A DNA stretch of 27,478 nt from Psilocybe azurescens (GCA_023853785.1 JAJIRX010000103.1:1-27478); one strand, 5' to 3'; shown: positions 19,653-27,478, numbered from the stretch's first letter. Numbers and translations are program-made. The notes: generated by a model from the letters alone, not told the origin.

Positions 19653-19765
19653 TTATTTATAGCCAATACAGTAATAAAGTGGAATTCCCACAACTTAAAG
19701 CTTAGTAAAAACAATTTCCCACGCCTTTGGGCTGAATAAAAATAGATTTACACAGTTATCACTAC

Positions 19766-20120
19766 TATCATACACCTACTACACTGTTTATATAATCTAT
19801 CTTATATTATACACCTACTGTACACTGCTTATATAATCTACTCTGTATCATACATCTACTATACACTGCTTATGTAATCCACCTTGTATGAGTAAAAACA
19901 ATTTCCCACGCAAAGATTTGGGCTGAATAAAAACTAGATTTACACAGTTATCACTACTATCATACATCTACTATACACTGCTTATATAATCTATCTTATA
20001 TCATACACCTACTGTACACTACTTATATAATCTACCCTGTATTATACACCTACTATACACTGCTTATGTAATCTATCTTGTATCATACACCTACTGTACA
20101 TTGCTTATGTGATCTATTAT
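19766..20120 (+). repeat. 41-bp minisatellite, seven units in two blocks
   Basis: Units share ATACACCTACTATACACTGC and TTATATAATCTATCT-like sequence. Three units, a 70-bp interruption (about 19886-19956) that repeats the flanking GTAAAAACAATTTCCCACGC segment, three more, and one final unit. Copy 1 has only the final unit (about 15138-15178), so the array grew by duplicating a three-unit block with its flank. Confidence 0.8.
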
Positions 20121-20157
20121 GTGAATTAACTTGTTTTTTTACACACTTGTATTCAAT

Positions 20158-20636
20158 TTAGTCTGAGTCAGAATCACTGGTCTCTGCTTCACTAGAATCA
20201 CTAGTCTCTTCATCTAATCCTAATTCTTCATTTTCATCATCACTATCTGAAGACTCTGCCTTTCTTTTCTGCTTTGCAATGACATATTTTGTGTGGTAAA
20301 ATAGCATTGTGTGTAGAAACCAGTTGAAATTGCCAGATGTCATATATATAAATATAGATTCAAAACCACCCAGCCATGCATTTAATTGTTCACACATGTG
20401 TATATTAAAGGTTTTCTGGGCATATGCATGCCATTATCATTGTATGCAATAATTACAAGATTTGGAGCTGAACCATCACCCAGAGAAGGATTGCAGTACT
20501 TTCGACAAAGATAATCATTGGCTTGGTGATTAATATAATGGTAAGTGTCCACAATAAATCTTGATGTTTTTTTTCCACATAGCATCCTAACTTCCATTGG
20601 TAACAGCTGTTTGCAATACTTGACATCCTTTGTCAA
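20158..20636 (-). pseudogene. Transposase C-terminal part, copy 2, first segment
   Basis: The minus strand encodes FIVDTYHYINHQ, NDYLCRKYCNP, DGSAPNLVII, then after a frame slip near 20385 CEQLNAWLGGFESI, NFNWFLHTMLFYHTKYV and an acidic Ser/Asp tail ending at 20158. Unlike copy 1 it keeps the 157 bp (20384-20540) with the second Asp and the Glu of the presumed DDE triad. The Tc1 inserted at 20637 cuts the gene just before the Asp codon of YICID. Family call as for copy 1. Confidence 0.6.
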
Positions 20637-20638
20637 TA

Positions 20639-21953
20639 CCGTACTTACCATAAAAAGTGTCGCTTATGTAAGATACGCTGGATGCATGACGTTTGTCGCG
20701 TCAAGTGGTGGTTGGAATTTACAACTAAACCACTGCATAATTCTAGTCAAAATTGTTGATACAATGTCTTCATATTATCATCTCGATACTCCGACAAAGA
20801 ACAGAATTGTAGGATATGCCCAAGCCACAGGAAATGCTGCTGAAGCTGGCCGGAAAGAAAATGTCCCTCCCTCGCACCGCACAACGGATATGCAAACGGT
20901 TCAAAGAAACAGGTTCTACTGCAAGAAAAAGGGCTCTGGCCCTCCAACAAAATTAACTGAATACGACAGGCGAAATAGTTCGAACTGCAAGAAAAAAACG
21001 ACGACTAGCTCTTGGGCAGATCAGAAATGAGGTCACAGCAGATATTTCAATCAGTACAGTCCGAGCGTGTCTTGAAGGATGAAGGATACCATCGACGAGT
21101 TGCAAGAAAGGTTCCATACCTCACTAAGAAACATAAGCAAGCACGTCTAGCATGGGCAAAGAGAAACAAAGCCATAGATCATGAAGGTTGGGGAAGGATG
21201 ATATTCTCTGATGAGTGTTATGTTTACCTGGGCGACAAACAAGGCCGCATTTATGTCACAAGACGTGCAGATGAAGAATTGGTGGAAGAATGTTTGGTGC
21301 CGACCTTCAAGCAGTCATCTGTTCGAGTTATGGTCTGGGGATGCATCATGGGGAAAGAAAGGCCCACTGGTTGTGCTTGAGTACCCTGGGGAAAAGGTGG
21401 TGGAATGAACACCAGTCACTATCAAAATCAAGTCCTCAACCCAGTTTTGAAGCCATTCTACACTCAAATGAAGGCTCAGAAGGGAAATATTCAGTTTCAA
21501 CAGGACAATGCAGCCAGCCATCGAAGTAAATCAACGATGAAGTGGTTTGCAGATAACCAGATTCCATTATTTGGACACCCAGCATCTTCAGCCCGATCTT
21601 AACCCGATAGAACCGGTTTGGCTTGACCTCAAAAACATCCTCCGTTGTCTTACAGATTCCCTACGACCGTGGAACAGCTTCAATCTGCTGTTCACTGCAT
21701 GGGAGCAGCTATCCATTGATTCTATTAATGCCCATATTCAAAAAATGGGTGATCGTGTCAACGCTGTCTTGGCAGCCAAGGGTGGTCATACCTGCTTTTA
21801 ATTTTTGTACAGCTTCTCTTACATATTCGGCACTATAATACACCTTTTATAAAATTTCATCAATACAATTCCGAGATATCACTTGTACGACAAGGAAAAC
21901 ACTTGGCCTAATTGTGGGAATTTTGATGATGCGACACTTTTTATGGTAAGCAG
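20639..21953 (+). mobile_element. Tc1/mariner element (family B), complete ends, nested
   Basis: A 1315-bp element with terminal inverted repeats of 23-25 bp (left CCGTACTTACCATAAAAAGT, right complement CTGCTTACCATAAAAAGT, both ending GTCGC) and the TA duplication typical of the superfamily (20637-20638 and 21954-21955). The untouched target, GTCAATACATATG, is present in copy 1 at about 15535-15547, giving a direct filled/empty comparison. It is richer in CpG than its host, consistent with younger age. Confidence 0.92.
20764..21801 (+). pseudogene. Tc1-type DD34E transposase, frame-disrupted
   Basis: Starts MSSYYHLDTPTKNRIVGYAQ with a paired/HTH-like N-terminus. Catalytic motifs: FSDECYVYLG (first Asp, near 21207), FQQDNAASH (second Asp, near 21500) and PDLNPIEPVW (Glu, near 21600); 34 residues separate the second Asp and the Glu when one extra G near 21590 is skipped. 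It ends LAAKGGHTCF at 21801. Frame changes are needed near 20870, 20950-21010, 21380 and 21590, so this copy is not functional as read, although its ends are intact and could be mobilised in trans. Confidence 0.85.
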
Positions 21954-21955
21954 TA

Positions 21956-22100
21956 CATATGTAATCAGGACAAGATTCTTTTGTCTTATAAACAGACTGC
22001 AAAAACTTCAATATATTAGTTGTGGATTCAGACCTATCAAATTTTGTCTATGCATCTGAAAGCCAGGCATCACCAGGCTCACTGAGAGTCATGCAGAGAA
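21956..22100 (-). pseudogene. Transposase, copy 2, second segment beyond the Tc1 insert
   Basis: Continues the minus-strand transposase interrupted by the Tc1: TKFDRSESTTNILKFLQSVY then KTKESCPDYI. It is practically identical to 15555-15700, including the same in-frame TAG before TKFDRS. Further upstream the reading frame could not be followed. Confidence 0.55.
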
Positions 22101-22312
22101 TGACAGGACCACAATATATCAATAGAACAACTGACTGGCTACAGGTGTGTACAGTGCATAAGGTCTAAGATAAGTCTATATCAAGGAAATGGGGTTTGGG
22201 GATCATAGTCACATGCACATGAATGTATAAGATAAGATAATATGGAAAGGGGCTGTGGTAAGACTGGGGCTCCAGGCTTACAGCATCTATATTATTTAAG
22301 GAACTAAATACA

Positions 22313-22340
22313 TGATAATAATAACAATAATAATAATAAA
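22313..22340. repeat. ATA/ATAATA microsatellite in copy 2
   Basis: Counterpart of the run at 15898-15927. Confidence 0.7.
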
Positions 22341-22527
22341 TACCATGATCAGGACCTATGGTGGAAGAGCCATTGTCCCAATGTACATGGCCTGCAGCAA
22401 TGGTGGTGGACACAACCAAACCATCAGCAGTGGTGAGAGGGCCACTGCTCTGGTTGGATATTCCCATAGGATAATCAACATCAGCCACAGTGGTGAAAGA
22501 TGCACTGGGCTGATGTGGTGGAAATGA

Positions 22528-22836
22528 GCAATGGCACGGGTAAACCCGCGGGTATTGAGCCAGCAACCCATACCCTACCCATGGGGGCAACCCTACCCAT
22601 AATCCTACGGGTTTACCAGTCAAAAAGAGCTTAAAAACGTCCAAAGCGGCCCATAATTGAAGGAGATATGGCTAATTTCGAAGAATTTTGCGAAATCAGC
22701 CATATCTTTCAGTTTTGGTCCGAAATGCGTTTTAGACTCGTTCGAAAGCTGACGGGAAGGGATATCGTAACCCGTACCCTACCCGCGCGGTACCTGTACC
22801 CTAACCCGTGCAGGTTACCCCAACCGGTGCCATTGC
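22528..22836. mobile_element. Foldback MITE-like insertion
   Basis: 309 bp absent from the same position in copy 1. The ends are inverted: GCAATGGCACGGGT on the left and GCAATGGCACCGGT on the complement of the right. The centre is a hairpin with 17-bp arms (22664-22680 and 22691-22707, one mismatch) around a 10-base loop, and the flanks of the hairpin are weakly inverted, so most of the insert can fold back. The arms near the ends are rich in CCCTACCC and ACCCGT words. No coding capacity and no clear target duplication (the flanks share only a TGGTGG/AGTGGT-like word). Confidence 0.65.
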
Positions 22837-22839
22837 CTA

Positions 22840-23951
22840 GTGGTAGGCCTGAAGGCTTGGAAAGGGACTCACTGTCAGTAGCAACAGTGGGAAGCACAGA
22901 CACAGTGAGAGGGGAGGGAGAGCTGGGAGGGCACTCAGGAGGGGCTGCCGAGGTGGCAGCCCCATCAAGCTTCCGTGCAACACTAAAAAGCGAACATAAA
23001 ATTAATATATCTATATTTTTGAATGAAAAAAGGGAGGGTATGCATACAGTTTGAGGTGGGTGGGGGCCTTTGTGGCCTCTGCGGCGTTCTCCTGATGTCG
23101 CTGTGTCGAAGTTTTATGGCTGTGAAGGGTGGTATGGGTTGGTTAGCACCGGAAATGCTCGCAAAAAGCAAGCGCATGCACATTTTGAGGGTGCCTCTGG
23201 CACCCTTCCCTCACCCTCATCTGCCTCTGCTCCTTCTTCCCTGCTGCGGTTTTCGTCCATTTGGTGGCTGACTGTCGATGTTCAACTGGTTCTGCTTATG
23301 GGAAACACGCGGCTTGGGAGGGGGAAAGGGAGCGGCAGTGGCAGCAGTCACAATTTGAGGGGCAATTCCGCTTGCTGGGTGGTGGTGGCATTTCATAGAG
23401 AGAGGAGGAGGAGAGGGGGGGAGAAGGGAGGGGATGGACGTTTGGGTGGTGGGGAAAGAGGGGAGGGAGAGCCGGATGGAGGGGAAAGGGAAGCAAGAAT
23501 CGGAACCGACAAAGGGTGATGTGGCATGGAAACCGTGATGCCGGCTGTTTCCAAGATGCTGAAATCAGGCGTGTTTGATGGACGGATTGTCGGACCGTTT
23601 AAGGGTCCAAAAAATATGTCCGCTGATCGGTATCCATCAAACGGTTACCGATCAATCAAAATTGTATGTAAATTAATTAATTGATTCTAATCTACATCAT
23701 AATGATCGTAACAATGAGCACCATGTACTCCAGTCTGTTTTCAGTTCCGTTTTCAGTTCCGTTCTGGGGTAATCCGTTTTGTAAACGGATTCCGTTCAAT
23801 TCCGCTGCGGAATCTGCCATTCCGCCAGAATTGATTATATATAATATGGCACAGTTTTGTGCCATATTTTTGCCCTCATTCCCGGAGGAATGGCGGATTC
23901 CGTGGCGGACTCCGGACCCGGCCGGAATATGTGGGGGACACAAAAGCCCTC
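22840..23951 (-). pseudogene. Degraded N-terminal coding part and right end of copy 2
   Basis: Homologous to 16105-17359 but rich in CpG. The minus strand has the proline-rich open stretch around 23290 (APFPPPKPRVSHKQNQ) comparable with copy 1. Frames are broken. The final 370 bp before the right terminal repeat are non-coding. Confidence 0.35.
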
Positions 23952-23959
23952 GTACTTTG
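23952..23959. repeat. Right target-site duplication of copy 2
   Basis: GTACTTTG, identical to 19476-19483, directly following the terminal CCCTC of the element and lying in the exon that encodes ASEECKV on the minus strand. Confidence 0.75.
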
Positions 23960-24755
23960 CATTCCTCAGATGCTGAAATAATATATGTGAAATAGCATCT
24001 GAAGAAAAATAAAAGATGGATATGGTACTCACTGTAACATTTTGTAGAAAGCTCCCAAAGATGGAGAGAACATAATTGTGGATGCAAAGGTGCTCAGCAC
24101 ACCCAAAATTCATCTGGACATTGCCTGTTATAAATCCTGAATGAATGCTAGAAGTAATGCAGTAAATTAAATAGATATAAAGCATAAGACATAAAGGAGA
24201 TATACCTGATTACATTCATTAATACATTGTGAGCTGGCTCAGGCCTACCAGTGAGCAAGGTGGCCTGCCAGCCAGTCAACTGGTGTATGGAGTTGAGGAT
24301 GGGTTGCATAAAGCCAATCAGGGCTTCAATCGTGCTAAGGAAGAGTGTGCGATAAGGTCAGTAATATGCAGTGGCAAAATAAACATATACTGACCACTGT
24401 TGATCTTCAAGATCTGTGGATGACTTGCCCAGGTCTGCATCATGTTTTCCAATACTGTTTGATGCTCATCTGTTGCAGCTTTCTTCCACCTTCTCTGCTC
24501 TCCCACACCCAACTCCCCAAATATCCTCTGTGCAATCACATCTCAAATCATCACAAGGTGTTCAGGATCCACTGGGGGATCTATCACAAGCAGCTCCTGC
24601 TCAATTTCATTGCATTGAGCCTGCTCCTTTCTCCACATGTTGATGGGTGTTTTCAGGCATGGTATACTACTGCATTCGCCAATGAGTTTCTGGGTTAACA
24701 TAGTATAGAGGTTCTCAAAGTGTTTTGTATTTTGAGACCCTGTGGTCTTTGGCAT
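23952..24755 (-). pseudogene. 5' portion of the split minus-strand gene (unnamed mushroom protein)
   Basis: Exons on the minus strand fit 24755-24395, 24334-24206, 24136-24033 and 23972-23952, joined by 60-69 nt GT-AG introns. The product includes INMWRKEQAQ, IAQRIFGELGVGEQRRW, ALIGFMQPILNSIHQLTGW, GNVQMNFGCAEH and FLQNVTASEECKV. I recall similar hypothetical proteins recurring in agaric genomes (MQP..D.I.QLTGW.. and G..MNFG.AER), with no assigned function. An in-frame TGA near 24540, probably from CGA, and the insertion of copy 2 make it a pseudogene. More exons may lie upstream: a plausible acceptor (ATTACCAG) precedes the ATG at 24755. The gene resumes at 19475. Confidence 0.6.
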
Positions 24756-25590
24756 ACTGGTAATGAAACCAACATTGGATTTTCACATAGGGAAGTTACA
24801 TTGTAGCAAGTGACACAGTCCATAGAACGTACACAATGTATATGTGTGACTTGGTGTCAATGAATTCTATGGAAAGGTACCCGTAACTGATGGGGTATAT
24901 ACATTAGATTATACAATGTAACAGCTGAGACCGTGCTATAGATTTACATCTATGAAGACATTGTTACCAAACTAGAGCAGCAACTACTCAGGTGGTCGGG
25001 TTGGCCCCAAGTAGTAACGCCCAATAAATGATACGACACATTGCACAACATGGGCTGGAAAACATAGAAATGAGTGACAATATAGTGTATTCACTGTCAA
25101 TCTAAATATAGGAGCATATTGTTCCCAAATACGGGTAGCGGTCAGACATATAATAGGCTTGGCCCTGATTGGGATTGGTCACAGACTGACAAAATAAGTC
25201 CGCTGAGATGAGAACATAGTAAGCTGAAATGTTATATGCTTTAAACAACTGAAATAATCAGTCTTTTGGCATATACAAACACATTCTGCATCCATTTGCA
25301 GTCCGGTTAAGAGGAAACAATCAGCCCTGGACAATGCATAATAAGAAATTTCACATGAACAGGGAGATGTTATTTCATAAAAGAATACAATGCTATCAGT
25401 TATTTACAAATAATAGTCTTCGCTTCCATCATCATCTGTGGACAGTGCTTTGCTGCCAGTGAGATGTTTAGTGCGGGGTGACTTTGTAATTGCCCAATAC
25501 ACAACACCCAATCAAATATTTATATTGATCAGTTTGATCTGGGAGGGTAAGCTTGTAAGGCTTATTACAATAACTAGTTTAGCAGAGTAC
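24756..25590. other. AT-rich, CpG-poor stretch, no gene supported
   Basis: No clear gene. On the minus strand at about 25404-25486 a short frame ends SKALSTDDDGSEDYYL then a stop, which resembles a real acidic C-terminus, but no upstream exon could be connected. Confidence 0.3.
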
Positions 25591-27110
25591 AGACTTAGAC
25601 GATCACTCTGGGGTGATTACTAGTAGCTAGAGAACACTTTTACAGGCTAGTACACACAAGGCACTTGAATAGTAAGGGTGATCTCTCTATATGAGGGCGA
25701 TCACCAATATCAGGGGGATCGCTTTTGGGGGCGAGTGTACACAGGACACTTAACAGTTCTCTTTATAAAACCCAAACTCAAACTTTATCAAACACTATAA
25801 GCGATCACCCATATTAACACGTAGTAGATCCTTAGCTCCTATAAGCAACTGGGCACACTAGTCCACAGTCCTTAGTTTACTATAGGCAACATCCTGAAAA
25901 CAGTTGGATTTCTCTGACAGTCGTCCCTAGTTACTATGAGCGATCACTAGCCTTTAAAGGGTTCCCACCCATACTTAATAATCCCCAGGGCAGTCTTACT
26001 ATAGGCAGCGTCCTGAACAGTCGGAGTTCTCTGACAGTCGTCCCTAGTTACTATGAGCAATCACTAGTCGTATAGGGTTCCAATCTGTATTTAACAATCC
26101 CCAGGGCAGTCCACAGATGACTTATAAAAGCCTGCTTATCAAGTCTAATAGACCTGACATTGAATATCACAATGGCGATTGCTCACAAAACCAGGTAGTG
26201 CCTAATTGCTTAAGGTGAACTGCAGTGTTCAATCTCTTATCACACAAATCACTAGTCTTCAAGTGTTAACACTAGAATTCTTATTCAGAGTAAATTCTGA
26301 TATCAAATCTGGGGTGTAAATTACTTGGTTCCTATTCTAAGATACAGGGCTGTTTTTTATAGGCTAAATAGATACTTTGGCTTGTGATAATTGAAAGAGA
26401 CTAAGAGAAAAGGAAGGAAATGGACCGTGCTGCCTAGCCTTTGCTGCACCAATTATAATAGTGGAAAGTACTAGTTTGCCTGGGCTACGGCACTTATTTG
26501 AAGATAACATTGTTGTCCATGCGGCAGTGCCTTCTTGGGTGGCGATCACCTGACTTATTTTATCAGATGGCTTGCGGCTAAGGCATGTCGGGACTAGATT
26601 GCTAGGGGTATATTTCCTAGGAAACCCTACCAAGGTTCCCAAGCACAGTTGCTATTGGTTTAGGACCTCCTGGAACAGCAGGTGCCCTTATCATGAGGAA
26701 AGTTTCCTCTAATATCGCGTGGCGATCACTGGCTGGGTGATCGCTCACTCACGTTGGCTGCATTGCAAATTACAAGTTTTTATAGTCGGATCTAGTAGAC
26801 CGCCACATGCTGAGTTGTACACAAGATTTCAATTGCCAATACATTCGGTCCGTAGGGCGATCACCCGTGTGGCGCAGTGATGCCTGATCCCCAAGCGGTT
26901 GATCGCCTAATTTAGTGAACAGCCTTGTGAGGCCTGGACACGGTGATTGCTTTTGCTAATTAATAAGGTTTTCATTACTTGGCAATCACTTGGTAAGACA
27001 CTGGTGGGTGTTACCCCTTGTAAGAGCCAAGGTCATTTCTTAAGAGTTTCTTCTTTGCATGGGACTAATAGTATGATCAATGGAGCGGGTGATTGCTTCG
27101 GATGCTCGGT
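25590..27110. repeat. Cluster of dispersed GCGATCAC motifs
   Basis: At least a dozen copies of GCGATCAC, its complement GTGATCGC, or one-base variants (GCAATCAC, GTGATTGC) occur in 1.5 kb: about 25601, 25697, 25801, 25940, 26057, 26174, 26542, 26722, 26737, 26857, 26900, 26943, 26982 and 27088. Several continue as ACTAG. One pair (26722-26729 and 26737-26744) is a perfect 8-bp inverted repeat with a 7-base spacer. No gene accompanies them. Confidence 0.55.
25877..26111 (+). repeat. 119-bp tandem duplication
   Basis: Two adjacent units (25877-25995 and 25996-26111) both start TTACTATAGGCA, share TCTCTGACAGTCGTCCCTAG and TTACTATGAGC, and end AATCCCCAGGGCAGTC. Each carries one GCGATCACTAG motif, mutated to GCAATCACTAG in the second. 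Confidence 0.85.
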
Positions 27111-27380
27111 TAGGGTTGCTTTGATAGCTGTGTAGGAAACTAAAGGTAGTCTTTGATTCGTAGCACTGATTAATAGGCCACACTACACCTTAGTTAGTTT
27201 GTAAGGTCTATTACTCTTGTTGGCCCACTAGGAAGTAAAGCCTCAAAGCCTAATAGTCTGGCGTATCTCCTACCCTTCACTAGTATAATGTACTAGTTTA
27301 TTACAGATAATAATCGCGAAAATAAGGGCCTCTGTATCTCACTATGAATTGTAAGCTCAGAATGGTTTACACCCTTTGAA
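27111..27380. other. Non-coding stretch before the terminal minisatellite
   Basis: AT-rich, with several CTAGT words as in the preceding cluster. No gene or repeat boundary seen. Confidence 0.3.
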
Positions 27381-27381
27381 T

Positions 27382-27478
27382 GGCAAGGACAAGGGCAGCA
27401 AGGGCAGGGCAGCAAGGGTAAGCACAGTAAGGGCAGTAAGCAGGGCAAGGACAGTAAGGGCAGCAAGGGCAAGGACAG
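27382..27478 (+). repeat. GGGCAGCAA-type minisatellite, cut by the window end
   Basis: Irregular tandem array of 9-10 bp units (AAGGGCAGC, AAGGGCAGT, AAGGACAGT) on a purine-rich strand. It starts after 27381 and continues to the last base, so its true length is unknown. Confidence 0.8.

Larger units (their letters stand above)
19484..23951 (-). mobile_element. KDZ-associated-like DNA transposon, copy 2, with nested inserts
   Basis: A 4468-bp element bounded by imperfect terminal inverted repeats of about 27 bp (left CAGTACTTCTCACTCCCC; right on the complement GAGGGCTTTTGTGTCCCC; both continue into ACATATTCC) and by an 8-10 bp target duplication. It sits in an exon of a minus-strand gene. Inside are a 41-bp minisatellite expansion, a complete Tc1 element, a foldback MITE-like insert and a broken minus-strand transposase gene. 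After removing these it matches the 2.5-kb copy 1. Its last kilobase (22.93-23.95 kb) keeps CpGs that copy 1 has lost, while the left part is CpG-free in both. Confidence 0.8.

Noticed and set aside
22540..22820. Telomere-like CCCTAACCC/CCCTACCC words
   Set aside because: They are scattered within a 309-bp insert with inverted ends and are not tandem, so an interstitial telomere array is not supported.
25438..25623. A 61-codon plus-strand frame ending LRRSLWGDY
   Set aside because: No ATG-supported upstream context, no family resemblance, and a competing minus-strand C-terminus-like reading over part of it.
1..27478. tRNA, rRNA, riboswitch or bacterial-type terminators
   Set aside because: Scanned by eye for the T-loop GGTTCGAATCC signature, conserved rRNA blocks and stem-T-run terminators. 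None convincing; a covariance-model search would be needed to exclude diverged RNAs.

Overview
This window looks like genomic DNA of a mushroom-forming basidiomycete (Agaricomycetes). The support is short 47-69 nt GT-AG introns, a NACHT-WD40 NLR-like gene of a type expanded in these fungi, a pogo/CENP-B-like DDE transposase, two Tc1-type elements, and two copies of an element whose transposase resembles the KDZ-associated cysteine-cluster proteins of mushrooms. The identification rests on recognising families by eye. No bacterial or organellar feature, tRNA or rRNA was seen.

Layout. 1-3300: a decayed pogo-like transposase with several introns and about eight single-base frameshifts. 3300-7274: mostly unassigned, with a small old repeat relic (3678-3772) and a GC-richer stretch of overlapping short ORFs that resolves into no convincing gene. 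7275-12580: the main gene, a fungal NLR-like protein with an N-terminal helical region, a NACHT NTPase and about 15 WD40 repeats encoded by near-identical 126-bp units. At least four single-base shifts break its frame. 12600-27478: a repeat-rich block, mostly CpG-poor.

That block has a clear history. An unnamed gene on the minus strand (24755 down to 19332) has been split by a 4.47-kb transposon (19484-23951) that left a direct duplication of its target. A second copy of the same transposon lies at 14868-17359. The larger copy has itself received a 1315-bp Tc1 element (20639-21953, TA duplication, with the matching empty site in the smaller copy) and a 309-bp foldback MITE-like insert (22528-22836). 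It also carries an amplified 41-bp minisatellite. The smaller copy has lost 157 bp of its transposase core and abuts a 5'-truncated Tc1 of another family. CpG loss follows these layers: old parts have almost no CpG, while younger inserts and one end of the larger copy keep theirs.

25590-27110 has no recognised gene but carries about a dozen copies of a short motif (GCGATCAC and its complement), a 119-bp tandem duplication, and, at the window end, the start of a GGGCAGCAA-type minisatellite. No operon-like cooperation exists. The common theme is a probable self/non-self recognition gene next to a nest of transposons. Nearly every recognisable reading frame is broken by single-base indels, so either the region is degenerate or the assembly carries uncorrected indels.
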